Positions 35,974 through 45,882 of a stretch of 64,000 nt of DNA are shown one piece after another. A model generated the notes under the pieces. That model was not told where the DNA came from, did not search any database, and saw only the letters and a program-made list of their open reading frames with translations. Every line of letters starts with the position of its first letter. Position 1 is the first letter of the stretch. The DNA lies in NCBI RefSeq assembly GCF_900104115.1, contig NZ_FNJM01000002.1:310001-374000 (forward strand). Reading direction: 5' to 3'. A program made the position numbers and the translations under genes. Source of the DNA: Clostridium gasigenes. Its GTDB lineage: Bacteria > Bacillota > Clostridia > Clostridiales > Clostridiaceae.

Positions 35974-36792
35974 TTACTTTAAATCTTCTAAAGCTTTTGT
36001 TAATTGTTCTTCTGTTAATCCCATACTATGGTTCTTGTATCCTGCCTCTTCTATTACAGAAACGCCTTTTCCCTTTATTGTGTTTAATATAATGGCAACT
36101 GGCTTATCTTGTTTTTTACCTTCAACTATCGCCTCATGCATTTCTTGCATATTGTGTCCATCAACATTTTTAACAAAGAATCCAAATGCTTCCCACTTCT
36201 TATCCATTTTCCCCATATCAACTATATCTACTAATTGTCCATCTAGTTGCATCTTATTGTAATCTACAAATAAAATTAAATTATTTAATTTAAATGAAGA
36301 TGCTGCTAATGCGGCTTCCCAAACTTGTCCTTCATTACATTCTCCATCACCAATAGCACAATAAATATATGCATTATCCTTCTTTATTTTAGAAGCTTTT
36401 GCCATACCAACAGCACAACTAATTCCTTGACCCAGTGATCCTGTTGTCATATCTATTCCATTTGTTCTGTTCATGTCACAATGACTTGGTAATAATGTAT
36501 TTTCTTTATTTAACGTTAATAAAGCTTCCTTTTCTAGGTATCCTTTATCTGCTAATGTTGCATATAAAGCTGGGCCTGCATGGCCTTTTGATAAAACGAA
36601 TCTATCTCTACCTTCCATTTTAGGGTTTTTGACATCTATATTCATTTCTTTGTTATATAGTAATACCAATACATCAACTATTGATAAGCTTCCACCATAA
36701 TGCCCTTTGCCTGCACTGTGAATTTCTTGCACTAATAATCTTCTAACTTCATTTGATCTTTCTTTAAGGAAATTAAGTTCCTCTATTCTCAT
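35974..36792 (-). CDS. Transketolase, N-terminal subunit
   Basis: 272 residues, thiamine diphosphate-binding half. AGKGHYGGSLSIVDVLVLLY and GHAGPALYATLADKG hold family histidines; the ThDP/Mg motif is GDGECNEGQVWEAALAASSFKLNNLILFVDYNK (about 148-180, GDG...NN). It follows the PRD regulator by 11 bp and precedes the C-terminal half. Confidence 0.9.
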   Translation of the reverse strand: MRIEELNFLKERSNEVRRLLVQEIHSAGKGHYGGSLSIVDVLVLLYNKEMNIDVKNPKMEGRDRFVLSKGHAGPALYATLADKGYLEKEALLTLNKENTLLPSHCDMNRTNGIDMTTGSLGQGISCAVGMAKASKIKKDNAYIYCAIGDGECNEGQVWEAALAASSFKLNNLILFVDYNKMQLDGQLVDIVDMGKMDKKWEAFGFFVKNVDGHNMQEMHEAIVEGKKQDKPVAIILNTIKGKGVSVIEEAGYKNHSMGLTEEQLTKALEDLK

Positions 36793-36803
36793 ATTAATTC
36801 CTC

Positions 36804-38939
36804 CTACATTCTTTTATATTTTTTTAATATTTCTCTTACTTCATCTTTAGATGAAGTGGTCATAAGCCTATCTAAATCTTTTGAATTATTTATCAAACTC
36901 ATAAATTCTAATAGTGCATTTAAGTGTGATTGCTTGTCCTTTGTAGCGAAAGTTAGTATTAATTTTACTGGATCATTAAACTCACTATTAAATTTAATTG
37001 GATATTTTAAATTTACTAAACTCATACATGTTTCATTTATTTCATCTGTCCTATCTACATGCGCTAGGCATATTCCTGGTGCGATAACCATGTATGGTCC
37101 TAATTTCTCAAAGTTTTCAATTATGCCTTCTTTATATTTTTCTGTTATAGAATCTTTCTTTATTAGGATATCCGATGCTTTACCTATTGCATCTATCCAA
37201 TCCTTACAATTTAACTTTAGTTCTATGTTTTCTCTTTTTATGAAGTCTTTAAGGGAATTTTTTTCTACTTTATTAATTTCTTTTTCATTTTGCTTTTTTA
37301 ACTCATATAAAATTTCATATCGTAATTGTTCCTCATCTCTTACTTCACAATGTTTTTTTACTTTAGCTAATATTCTATTTACTAGTAAAAGTTCTTCTCC
37401 CTGTTGTTCTTTTTTTGCAACTGGAACTAAATACTTTTCTAATTTCTTAATATCATTTTCTGAAAACAGTGGAGATATTTTTATGTACTCGTCTTTATTT
37501 AATCCTCCAATGTCTATTGTACTTATTATAAAATCACAAGTACTTTTTAACTCCACATCAACATTTCTACTTCCATAAGTTCCCATTATGTCTAAGTTGA
37601 ATCTTTCTGATATTTTAGAAGCTATCATTTTAGATGCTCCAATTCCAGATCCACATACTATTATTATCCTTGTTTTCCCATCTATTCTTTGTTTATATCT
37701 AGCAAGTGCTGCTGCATAATGAAGAACTATATACGAAGTTTCGTGTTCTCCAAGTTCTTCGCCTATAAACTCTTCTAAGTATTTGCAAGCAGCTTCTACA
37801 ACTTTAAATAAATTGCCTTGCTCTTGCTTAATTCTATCAAACAATGGATTTTCTATTCTAGAACCATATTTTATTCTATAAAGGCTTGGTCTTAGGTGCA
37901 ATAATAAACCCTGATATAATCCTTCTCTCTCATTATTTAAATTTATATTATAGATTGACTCTACATATTCAGTCATAACTTTTATTAAGCTTTGCAACTC
38001 ATTTTCTCCACAAGTATCCCCAGCTTGAAATGTATTGTTAACAACTTTTGCTCCTAAAAGATGTATAACTATATAACATGACTCCATTTCTGGAACAACA
38101 ATATTATAATATTCTTCAATCTTTCCTATTATTTCTAGTGCTACTTGGTATTCTACTGTGCTTTTAACAAATCCATCATCTAGCTCTGGAAGATAAATCA
38201 CTTTGTCCAATTGAACTCTTTTTATCATTATTGATAAGTGAGTTATAAGACCGCCATATGCCTCATCGCTAAATTCCCTTTTTAAATCTATTTCAGCCTT
38301 CTTTATTAATCTATCTATAAAATCTATATCTATATCTTCAAATAAAGTGCTGAATTGTAAGTTATTTATTTTCGATTGAATTGATTTTTTTGAAACATAA
38401 TTTACAACATCCTCTGCTGATACACTTTTAGCCATTATATCTATTACAGCATTTCTCTTATTCATTTCTAACCCATCTGCTATAAGTCCTAATCTTGGCT
38501 TTCTAACTAGTTTTAAATCATACTTTTCTAATTCATAACCAATTTCATCTAATTCTTTTAATAATGTATTCTTTGATACACATAACTTTTCTTCAAAATC
38601 TTTAATTTTTATATACTCATTGCTTTGAAGTAGCTTTAAAGTCATAAAAAGTTTTCTTTCATATTTTGAATATACATATTTATAAGGTGTATATTCTCCT
38701 ATGAATTTTTGCATGTATTCCTTTACTTTAAGGGTGTCGTTTATTCTTATACCCTTCTTATACTTTTTATCAAAGTATCCAAATCCATTTTTCACTAAGA
38801 AAGATTCAATTTTATCAATTTTATATCGTATTCCTCGATTAGTTATTTTGTATCTTGCAGCTATTTCTTCTAATTGCACATAGTCATCTTTTTCAATCAT
38901 GTATTGAAGTATCTCCATACATTCTTTATTAAGCTCCAT
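36804..38939 (-). CDS. PRD-domain transcriptional activator with EIIB and EIIA modules
   Basis: 711-residue PTS-controlled regulator of the MtlR/LicR type. N-terminal helix-turn-helix repeats fill about 1-170, two PRD domains about 180-410, an EIIB-like module at about 415-510 (RIIIVCGSGIGASKMIASK, with a cysteine in the phosphorylation site), and a C-terminal EIIA domain at about 565-705 (LGPYMVIAPGICLAHVDRTDE with the active histidine). Phosphorylation by HPr and the cognate PTS would set activity. It is the first gene of the operon with transketolase and likely also activates the separate PTS operon through the shared element at 34921 and 39017. Confidence 0.88.
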   Translation of the reverse strand: MELNKECMEILQYMIEKDDYVQLEEIAARYKITNRGIRYKIDKIESFLVKNGFGYFDKKYKKGIRINDTLKVKEYMQKFIGEYTPYKYVYSKYERKLFMTLKLLQSNEYIKIKDFEEKLCVSKNTLLKELDEIGYELEKYDLKLVRKPRLGLIADGLEMNKRNAVIDIMAKSVSAEDVVNYVSKKSIQSKINNLQFSTLFEDIDIDFIDRLIKKAEIDLKREFSDEAYGGLITHLSIMIKRVQLDKVIYLPELDDGFVKSTVEYQVALEIIGKIEEYYNIVVPEMESCYIVIHLLGAKVVNNTFQAGDTCGENELQSLIKVMTEYVESIYNINLNNEREGLYQGLLLHLRPSLYRIKYGSRIENPLFDRIKQEQGNLFKVVEAACKYLEEFIGEELGEHETSYIVLHYAAALARYKQRIDGKTRIIIVCGSGIGASKMIASKISERFNLDIMGTYGSRNVDVELKSTCDFIISTIDIGGLNKDEYIKISPLFSENDIKKLEKYLVPVAKKEQQGEELLLVNRILAKVKKHCEVRDEEQLRYEILYELKKQNEKEINKVEKNSLKDFIKRENIELKLNCKDWIDAIGKASDILIKKDSITEKYKEGIIENFEKLGPYMVIAPGICLAHVDRTDEINETCMSLVNLKYPIKFNSEFNDPVKLILTFATKDKQSHLNALLEFMSLINNSKDLDRLMTTSSKDEVREILKKYKRM

Positions 38940-39016
38940 ATTACCAAATCCCCTCTCCTATATTATATAAATATAGTCTTATCACTTGTATCTCGTATAT
39001 ATACTTTTCTCTTCTG

Positions 39017-39045
39017 TTTAAATGTGAAAATATGAACTTATTATT
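39017..39045 (-). promoter_or_regulatory. Conserved upstream element of the PRD regulator operon
   Basis: Matches the element at 34921-34950 over about 29 bp with few differences; it lies about 80 bp upstream of the regulator start. Confidence 0.45.
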
Positions 39046-39260
39046 AGTAATATTAAGTTCACAAAATTGCTTAAAAGCATTTTTACTCCTAAGTTTCTTT
39101 TTCTTACCTTATATACCACCAATTATGTTAGTATTCGCTAGTACATTATGCTATTATTAAGTAATCATAGCGTATCTATTAATATTTTAAAATAAATATT
39201 GCTTAACCTAGACACATCAAGGTGTCTAAACTATATTCTAAAAACGAAAGGTATGAAATA

Positions 39261-40373
39261 ATGAATTTTAAACAATTAGGAATAAATGAAGAAATAGTAA
39301 ACTTATTAAAAAAATCTGGAATCACAGAGGCAACTCCAGTTCAAGAACAAAGTATTCCATTAATTAAACAAGGAAAAGATGTTATAGCTGAAGCTCAAAC
39401 TGGTACTGGGAAAACCCTTGCCTTTTTACTTCCTATTATTGAGAATATATCACTAACTAATAATTCAGTTCAAGCATTAATTATCTCTCCAACAAGAGAA
39501 CTTGCTATTCAAATAACTGAGGAAGCAAAGAAGCTTAAAGAGGCTAAAGATATAAAAATATTAGCAGCTTATGGTGGAAAAGATGTAGGATCACAAGTTA
39601 AAAAGCTACAAGGAAACATTCATTTAGTTATTGCAACTCCTGGTAGACTTATAGATCATATCGAAAGAGGAACTGTTGATCTTAGCACATTAAAAACTTT
39701 AGTTTTAGATGAAGCTGATCAACTGTTATTTATGGGATTCAAAAATGAAGTTGACACTATTATGAGTAAAGCTCCAAAGAAACGTCAAATACTTTGTTTC
39801 TCTGCAACTATGGATTCTCAAGTAAAAAAACTTGCTTATAGATACATGGTTGATCCAAGTATTATTACTGTAACTAAAGAAGAGGAAATTACCCTTGATA
39901 GCATTAAGCAATTTGTTGTTGAAACTACAGACAGAAAAAAACAAGATGCTTTATGTGCTGCTTTAGCAGAAGATAATCCATTTATGTCTATTATATTCTG
40001 TAGAACTAAAAGAAGAGCTGATGAGCTTGAAATGGGACTTAGCAGACGTGGTATTAAAACTGAGAAATTACATAGTGATATCCCTCAAGCGAAACGTGAA
40101 AGAATAATGAGATCTTTTAGAAAAGCAGATATTCAATATCTTATAGCTACTGATGTAGCATCAAGAGGATTAGATGTAAGTGGAGTTACTCATATATATA
40201 ACTATGATATTCCTGAAACTGCTGAAATTTACATTCATCGTATAGGTAGAACTGGAAGAGCTGGAGAAGCAGGATATACATGTATGTTCATAGATCCAAA
40301 AAACCAAAAGATTTTAGATGAAATAGAATCAAAAATCAAATTCAAAATACCTAGAAGAGAATTAAATATATAA
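39261..40373 (+). CDS. DEAD-box RNA helicase
   Basis: 370 residues from the chosen start MNFKQLGIN, which follows GAAAGGTATGAAATA; a GTG 39 bp upstream would add 13 untypical residues. All helicase motifs are present: Q motif ATPVQEQSIP, Walker A AQTGTGKT, PTRELA, TPGRL, DEAD in VLDEADQ, SAT, then SIIFCRTKRRADEL, ATDVASRGLDV and HRIGRTGRAG. It lacks a long C-terminal RNA-binding extension, so it is of the short RhlE/CshB-like sort. Likely role: RNA remodelling, for example at low temperature. A TAGACAC/GTGTCTA inverted repeat (39209-39228) lies in the leader. Confidence 0.92.
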   Translation: MNFKQLGINEEIVNLLKKSGITEATPVQEQSIPLIKQGKDVIAEAQTGTGKTLAFLLPIIENISLTNNSVQALIISPTRELAIQITEEAKKLKEAKDIKILAAYGGKDVGSQVKKLQGNIHLVIATPGRLIDHIERGTVDLSTLKTLVLDEADQLLFMGFKNEVDTIMSKAPKKRQILCFSATMDSQVKKLAYRYMVDPSIITVTKEEEITLDSIKQFVVETTDRKKQDALCAALAEDNPFMSIIFCRTKRRADELEMGLSRRGIKTEKLHSDIPQAKRERIMRSFRKADIQYLIATDVASRGLDVSGVTHIYNYDIPETAEIYIHRIGRTGRAGEAGYTCMFIDPKNQKILDEIESKIKFKIPRRELNI

Positions 40374-40410
40374 TATAGATGAACATTGTAATGTTTTAGA
40401 ATTAATTTAA

Positions 40411-40450
40411 AAGGTACTATTCCGCGTAGAAATACACGAAATAGTACTTT
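40411..40450 (+). terminator. Terminator of the helicase gene
   Basis: AAGGTACTATT.CGCGT against ACACG.AATAGTACTT, then TTTTTTATTT on the plus strand, 38 bp past the stop. Confidence 0.8.
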
Positions 40451-40492
40451 TTTTATTTAATTATAAAAACATTCCATTAAATTTACTTAGTT

Positions 40493-41893
40493 CTATAATA
40501 TAATATTAACCTCGGTTCCCTTTTCTAATTCACTAATCATTTCAATTTCTCCACCATGATTTTTAATAATTTCTTTTGATATAGCTAATCCTAATCCAGA
40601 GCCCTTATGAGCCTCACCTGTATTTGTTCCTCTATAATATCTATCAAATATATATTTAAGTTCCTCTTCTTTTATTCCTCTTCCATTATCTTTTATTATT
40701 ATTTCAACTTTGTCCTTTTTTCTAATTTCTACTTTTATTGAAGCTTCTTCATTATTATGAACCATTGAATTGAAAATCAAATTAGTTACTGCTCTTCTTA
40801 TTAAAATAACATCTATCTCTTTTTCAATAACTTCCATACTACTAATAAATTCTATATTTCTATTCTCATATCTACTATCATTTAATATATCTATTACTAT
40901 ATTCCTAATTAGACTAACTAAATTAGTATTCTTTTTATTTAAAACCAAGCTATTATTTTTAAGTCTTGTTGATAAATTTAAATCATCAACTAATTCTTTT
41001 ATATATTTTGATTTACTATATATTATTTTATTATAATCTTGAATTTCCTCTTTAGAAAAATCATATTCCTCATCACCTATAATTTCTGCATACCCTTGTA
41101 TTGATGAAAGAGGCGTTTTTATATCATGAGTTATGTTTGCTAGCCATTCCTCTCTCATTTTTTCTAGCATTTCTCTTTCATTCTCATTTATTTTTAAAGT
41201 ATCAGCTAATCTATTTACATTTTCAAATACACCTTTATATACTCCATCTTCTTTTATATATAAACTGTATTCCCCTTTTGCTAGGGTATCTACTCCCCCT
41301 ATTAGTTTTGAAATAGGCTTAGTTAATTTTCTACTAAATAAATATCCAAATATTAATGCAATAATAGCATCAATAATTAAACCTAAAGTTATTATTGATT
41401 TAATAAATTCTATTAATGCCTCTTTAGAATAACTTATAGTTATTCTGCCTACTTCATCACTAGGTAATGCAATTATAATATTAACGTGCTTATCACTTAA
41501 TTGCTTCTCTAGAATAAAATTTATATAATAACTCTCTATATATTTATAGTTATTAACTATCTCAAAAGGTGTATATTTTTTAGGCACTCCTTCTGGCACA
41601 TTGAACTCATTTAGCACTTCACCATTATCATTTAAAACCTGTATCCACCCAGCCTTATTTTTTAATATTTCCTGTCCATTTTGTGCTATTTCTAGTTTTC
41701 CATCATCTTCATATATATATTGCTCAAAGTCTCTTACAAATTGCTCTGGTCTACCTTGCAAGTCCCCTCTTTTCCATTCATTATTTAAGCTTATAATATA
41801 TACCATAAATATAGTAATAATATTTATTATTGCTACTAATATAACTACTGCAACAATAGTTCCTATAAATCTACCCGTTACTTTCCACTTCAT
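40493..41893 (-). CDS. Sensor histidine kinase (HAMP, HisKA, HATPase)
   Basis: 466 residues. Two membrane helices (about 10-33 and 163-187) flank an extracytoplasmic sensor. HAMP follows (SRKLTKPISKLIGGVDTLAKGEY), then the H box WLANITHDIKTPLSSIQGYAEII (His near 254), N box NLIFNSMVHN, G1 IKDNGRGI, F box YIFDRYYRG and G2 GSGLGLAISKEII. Two base pairs separate it from its regulator. Position beside an ABC exporter suggests control of that exporter, as in antimicrobial-peptide sensing modules, but the signal is unknown. Confidence 0.92.
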   Translation of the reverse strand: MKWKVTGRFIGTIVAVVILVAIINIITIFMVYIISLNNEWKRGDLQGRPEQFVRDFEQYIYEDDGKLEIAQNGQEILKNKAGWIQVLNDNGEVLNEFNVPEGVPKKYTPFEIVNNYKYIESYYINFILEKQLSDKHVNIIIALPSDEVGRITISYSKEALIEFIKSIITLGLIIDAIIALIFGYLFSRKLTKPISKLIGGVDTLAKGEYSLYIKEDGVYKGVFENVNRLADTLKINENEREMLEKMREEWLANITHDIKTPLSSIQGYAEIIGDEEYDFSKEEIQDYNKIIYSKSKYIKELVDDLNLSTRLKNNSLVLNKKNTNLVSLIRNIVIDILNDSRYENRNIEFISSMEVIEKEIDVILIRRAVTNLIFNSMVHNNEEASIKVEIRKKDKVEIIIKDNGRGIKEEELKYIFDRYYRGTNTGEAHKGSGLGLAISKEIIKNHGGEIEMISELEKGTEVNIIL

Positions 41894-41895
41894 AA

Positions 41896-42615
41896 TTACT
41901 CTTCCTTTACTGATAGTTTGTATCCAAGCCCTTTTGCTGTTAGAATATACTTTGGCTTTGATGGATCATCCTCAACCTTTTCTCTTAACCTTCTCATATG
42001 TACCATTATTGTATTATCAAATCCTATATACTCTTCTCCCCATACCTTGTCACATAACCTTTCTTTACTTATAATTTGATTTGGATAATGTGCTAGTAAA
42101 GAAAGTATCTTTAATTCCTTAGCGGTTAAATCTATATGCTTTTTACCTTTTATTAATTCTGCTCTACTTTCATTTAACATATATGGTCCAAACTTTATAA
42201 TATCCTCTTTTTCTATCTCTACCACATTATTTGCTGATTCATTAACATAATTTGCTCTTCTTAAATGAGCCTTTACTCTAAACGCTACCTCTTTAGGGCT
42301 AAAAGGTTTACTTATATAGTCATCTCCACCTATTGCAAATCCTAATATTTTATCTAATTCTTCTGTTTTTGCTGATAAAAATAGTATTGGCACATTAGAT
42401 TTTGTCCTAATTATTTTACATGCATCATATCCCTGACCATCTGGTAACATTATATCTAATATAACTAAGTCTGGATTTATCCTTTCAAATTCAGATAATC
42501 CTTCTCTCATTGTAGTTGCCGTATATATGTTATTAAATCCTTCTTTTCTTAAGACAGTTTCTAATAGCTTTAATATTTCTCTTTCATCATCTACTATTAA
42601 TATTTTATTATCCAT
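41896..42615 (-). CDS. OmpR/PhoB-family response regulator
   Basis: 239 residues. Receiver: KILIVDDERE, phospho-acceptor in LVILDIMLPDGQGYD (about residue 54), lysine in SKPFSPKE. Winged-helix output domain ends with GFDNTIMVHMRRLREKVEDDPSKPKYILTAKGLGYKL in the usual form. It is paired with the following kinase; likely targets are the ABC genes transcribed from the region upstream. Confidence 0.92.
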   Translation of the reverse strand: MDNKILIVDDEREILKLLETVLRKEGFNNIYTATTMREGLSEFERINPDLVILDIMLPDGQGYDACKIIRTKSNVPILFLSAKTEELDKILGFAIGGDDYISKPFSPKEVAFRVKAHLRRANYVNESANNVVEIEKEDIIKFGPYMLNESRAELIKGKKHIDLTAKELKILSLLAHYPNQIISKERLCDKVWGEEYIGFDNTIMVHMRRLREKVEDDPSKPKYILTAKGLGYKLSVKEE

Positions 42616-42699
42616 AACTTCCTCCTCAGTTTAAGAGTTCTAAAAAATAACAATCCCACTTCAAAGCAAACTAGGATTTTGGCTATTTATTTTTTGCAA

Positions 42700-42752
42700 A
42701 TGCTCATCTCTTATATTTTCTTATTTTACTACATTTATCTTCTAAATTAACC
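42700..42752. repeat. 53-bp intergenic repeat, copy 1
   Basis: ATGCTCATCTCTTATATTTT and on to TCTAAATTAACC is repeated with about two mismatches at 51197-51249. Neither copy overlaps a gene. Confidence 0.65.
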
Positions 42753-42783
42753 TTATATTTTTTTTAATATTCCTTGTACTAAA

Positions 42784-42817
42784 GTAGGGAGGAATTTAAA
42801 TATAAATTCCTCCCTAC
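42784..42817 (-). terminator. Terminator of the ABC transporter operon
   Basis: Perfect 15-bp arms GTAGGGAGGAATTTA / TAAATTCCTCCCTAC with an AATA loop. A weaker AAAAATAA-type hairpin follows near 42645-42695. The 42616-42918 gap holds no gene. Confidence 0.65.
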
Positions 42818-42918
42818 CTACATTTTTAGTTATTTGTTTGTGACTTCCTAAGGTTCTTTCAAAAATAATAAACCAATTTACTAGTCTATTATTTTTTTAA
42901 GTGCCTAAAATAGATTTA

Positions 42919-43695
42919 TTATAATAATCTTTTACTATTTACAAAATTCTTATATGCTATCATTGGTAATAGTATTATTAATGATACTGCAACTATACCA
43001 GATAAAATCCTAATTGTTATAGGAACTTCATACCTGACTATTAATTGGCTCATCATCATCCAGTTTGGTGTTAGTGCCATAAATTTCACCATTTTTTCTG
43101 GAACAAATGCTAACCCAAAATAAGAAATTCCCATAATTAATCCGCCTAATATAAATGGCATTGTTGCAGATTTAAAGGCAGATGATAGAGCTAATCCTAT
43201 TTGTGCGAATACAAATGAACCTACTATAACAGATGCTATAACTATTAAGTACATTTGCAATACAGTAATATTCGATCCACTATTTTCAAAATACCATAAT
43301 TGTTTAATTGGTATATCTAAGCTTTGGAAATTTTCATATTTAAATGCCTTTATTCCCATTACTAATACTGCTGAAATATTTATTAAGGATAAAGCTATTC
43401 CATTTGCTATAGCTTTAGCTATTACTACATTCTTTCTACCATTTTTTGTAGAATTTATTAACCCTACCATGCTTGATTCATATTCTTTTGTATAGTTACC
43501 TGATATAACTATAAACATAACTAACCCAATAAACGGTATGCACCCTTCTATTTTACTAAATACATCTGAATAAGTATCTAAAGTTTCAAAATTTCTAATT
43601 AATAATCCTGAAAACCCTAAAAATAATATCCAAATTATTAAAATGCTTTTTTTACCTAATGTTTTTCTTAATTCTGATTTTATTAAATTTATCAT
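42919..43695 (-). CDS. ABC-2 type permease
   Basis: 258 residues with about six hydrophobic segments. It begins MINLIKSELRKTLGKKSILIIWILF, the amphipathic helix then first membrane span typical of ABC-2 permeases. NYTKEYESSMVGLINSTKNGRKNVVIAKAI is the cytoplasmic coupling region (about 67-96 in part). Third gene of a permease-ATPase-permease operon. Confidence 0.85.
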   Translation of the reverse strand: MINLIKSELRKTLGKKSILIIWILFLGFSGLLIRNFETLDTYSDVFSKIEGCIPFIGLVMFIVISGNYTKEYESSMVGLINSTKNGRKNVVIAKAIANGIALSLINISAVLVMGIKAFKYENFQSLDIPIKQLWYFENSGSNITVLQMYLIVIASVIVGSFVFAQIGLALSSAFKSATMPFILGGLIMGISYFGLAFVPEKMVKFMALTPNWMMMSQLIVRYEVPITIRILSGIVAVSLIILLPMIAYKNFVNSKRLL

Positions 43696-43700
43696 ATCTA

Positions 43701-44588
43701 CTACACCTCTTTTGCATCTTCTAAATCAAAATAGAACATATATACATCTTCAAATCTTGCAGGTTCAGCTTGTATATTAGCTTCCTTTGGAATTTCACTA
43801 GATACTACCCTAAGTACAGTTGAATCTACATCTCTTTGAATGCTTACAACCTTATATTGGCTTTGGATTCTATCAACTTCACTTTCATCCTTAACACTTA
43901 TACTATAAACCTTATTAGCCATATCAGATAATATTTCCTTATGAGTTCCCTTCATAAGAAGCTTCCCGTTTTTAACCATTATAGTTTCCCTAGCTACAGA
44001 TTCAATATCTGATATTATATGAGTTGAAAGTATTATTATTTTATCTCTTGATATTTTAGCTATTAGATTTCTAAACCTAGTTCTCTCTTGTGGATCTAAC
44101 CCCGCTGTTGGTTCATCTAAAACTATTATTTTAGGATCATTTAATAAAACTTGAGCTATTCCAACTCTCCTCTTCATTCCTCCTGAAAATTTTCCTACAG
44201 CTTTGTTTCTCACTTCATAAAGCCCTACTAATTCTAATAATTCATCTATTTTGCTTTTTAATTCTTTACTCTTCAGTCCTTTTAAAGCACCTACATACTC
44301 TAAAAACTGCTTTGCTGTAAAGTTTTTATAAACTCCAAACTCTTGTGGCAAATATCCAATAATGTCTCTATACTCATCACCCATATCAAATATATTTTTG
44401 CCATTATAACATATTAATCCGTCATCAGGTTTTACTAATGTTGTTACTTGTTTCATTAATGTTGTTTTTCCAGCTCCATTTGGCCCAAGTAATCCATAAA
44501 CACCATTTTCTAATGTTACTGTTATTCCATCATTAGCTTTTTTCTTACCATATACTTTAGTTAAATTCTTAATTTCTAATTTATTCAT
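43701..44588 (-). CDS. ABC transporter ATP-binding protein (BcrA-like)
   Basis: 295 residues. Walker A GPNGAGKTT (about 34-42), Q loop YLPQEFGVY, signature KFSGGMKRRVGIAQ, Walker B KIIVLDEPTAGLD and switch histidine STHIISDIE. A C-terminal extension of about 80 residues is usual in exporters for bacitracin-like peptides or multidrug efflux. It drives the two flanking permeases; gaps to both are 30 bp or less. Confidence 0.92.
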   Translation of the reverse strand: MNKLEIKNLTKVYGKKKANDGITVTLENGVYGLLGPNGAGKTTLMKQVTTLVKPDDGLICYNGKNIFDMGDEYRDIIGYLPQEFGVYKNFTAKQFLEYVGALKGLKSKELKSKIDELLELVGLYEVRNKAVGKFSGGMKRRVGIAQVLLNDPKIIVLDEPTAGLDPQERTRFRNLIAKISRDKIIILSTHIISDIESVARETIMVKNGKLLMKGTHKEILSDMANKVYSISVKDESEVDRIQSQYKVVSIQRDVDSTVLRVVSSEIPKEANIQAEPARFEDVYMFYFDLEDAKEV

Positions 44589-44617
44589 ATTAACTCCTCC
44601 ATTTATCTGTTATATAT

Positions 44618-45652
44618 TTATCTGTTTATATATTTTGTTCTAGTTACCCATACGCTCAATGCTGTTGCAATTGCAAATATGGCTCCTAACATTACTATTG
44701 CTAAATTCATAAGATCCATATTATATCCAAATATATTAATTGATCCCATATAACTTCCTATTAGAGTATTAAACATAAACATTAAGTCATAATAATTGCT
44801 ATATGAAAACATTAATACTAAAGTTGATGGAAGTATCTTAACTGCTGATATAGCTTTTGTTAATGCAATAAATAATCCAAAACCACTTATTGACCCTATA
44901 GAACTTGTACTTATAAATGAGAATAACATTAATATCATTGCCCATCCTTCAAACATTAAAAGTGCTACAGCTATATTTCTTAAAACATTTTCTACAATAG
45001 TTGGATTACCTTTTAAGATTGATATATGATTAATTATTCTAACAGCCTCTAATTCACCATTAACCGGACTTCCTTTTTGTATATAAGTTATAGTAAATAC
45101 CCCTACCAAATATATACTATAGATTACTATAGGTATTAAAAGTGCAATTACTATTTTAGAATTTAAAGCTCTTTTTTTCTCCTTTGAAGAAAGTATTATA
45201 TCTCGTACAGAGCTTATTATTTCATCCGTATATAAATTAGATATAAGTATCATTATAATTACAAGCATTCCTATGTTTATAAGAGGGTTTGTAGCCCTGT
45301 AAGTAAACACTTGCCAAAATCCTACCTCTTCATAATTCATACCCTCTATACTTTTTATTTTCTCTTCTGCCATAGATTTAAGTATTTTAGAATCTTTATC
45401 ATTATCAGTTAAATTAGCTTGTTCTTCTAAAGATTCTACTTTCATTTGAAATTTTTCTTTAGCTATTTCTAATCCAGCTCTACTATCTACTACAAAACCT
45501 TTATTATCATCAAAGTAATTATTTTCAGTTTCTAATGTTGGCTTTATAAATATGGATATTATCAACACTAAACAAAGTACTCCTAATGACATTAACGTAC
45601 TTTTAGATTTAATTAATTTTTTTAATTCCCACTTTATCATTTTGTCCTCCAA
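44618..45652 (-). CDS. ABC-2 type permease, larger subunit
   Basis: 344 residues. First span at about 17-33, an extracytoplasmic domain of roughly 90 residues (NYFDDNKGFVVDSRAGLEIAKEKFQ, coiled-coil-like), then five to six more spans. The cytoplasmic signature TDEIISSVRDIILSSKEKKRALNSKIVIALL (about 142-172 in part) marks it as an ABC-2 permease. First gene of the operon. Confidence 0.85.
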   Translation of the reverse strand: MEDKMIKWELKKLIKSKSTLMSLGVLCLVLIISIFIKPTLETENNYFDDNKGFVVDSRAGLEIAKEKFQMKVESLEEQANLTDNDKDSKILKSMAEEKIKSIEGMNYEEVGFWQVFTYRATNPLINIGMLVIIMILISNLYTDEIISSVRDIILSSKEKKRALNSKIVIALLIPIVIYSIYLVGVFTITYIQKGSPVNGELEAVRIINHISILKGNPTIVENVLRNIAVALLMFEGWAMILMLFSFISTSSIGSISGFGLFIALTKAISAVKILPSTLVLMFSYSNYYDLMFMFNTLIGSYMGSINIFGYNMDLMNLAIVMLGAIFAIATALSVWVTRTKYINR

Positions 45653-45806
45653 TCTTCTTTTGTCTTACTAATTCTTATTTTAAATTACTAACCTTACATG
45701 AATGTAATCTCAAGCTTAAATAAACCTTAAATAAAGAATCTACAAATAAATAACAGAGCAGTATTCTTGATTTTACAATGTCTAATATATTTTTAATAAG
45801 CAAAAA

Positions 45807-45840
45807 AAACTTTAACAAAGGCTATCCAATGTTAAAGTTT
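45807..45840 (-). terminator. Terminator downstream of the malic enzyme
   Basis: AAACTTTAACA / TGTTAAAGTTT with a 12-base loop, followed by a TTTTTTGC run on the minus strand. Confidence 0.7.
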
Positions 45841-45882
45841 CTTAAAATTATATTTCTACTAAATCCTATTTTATAATTATAT

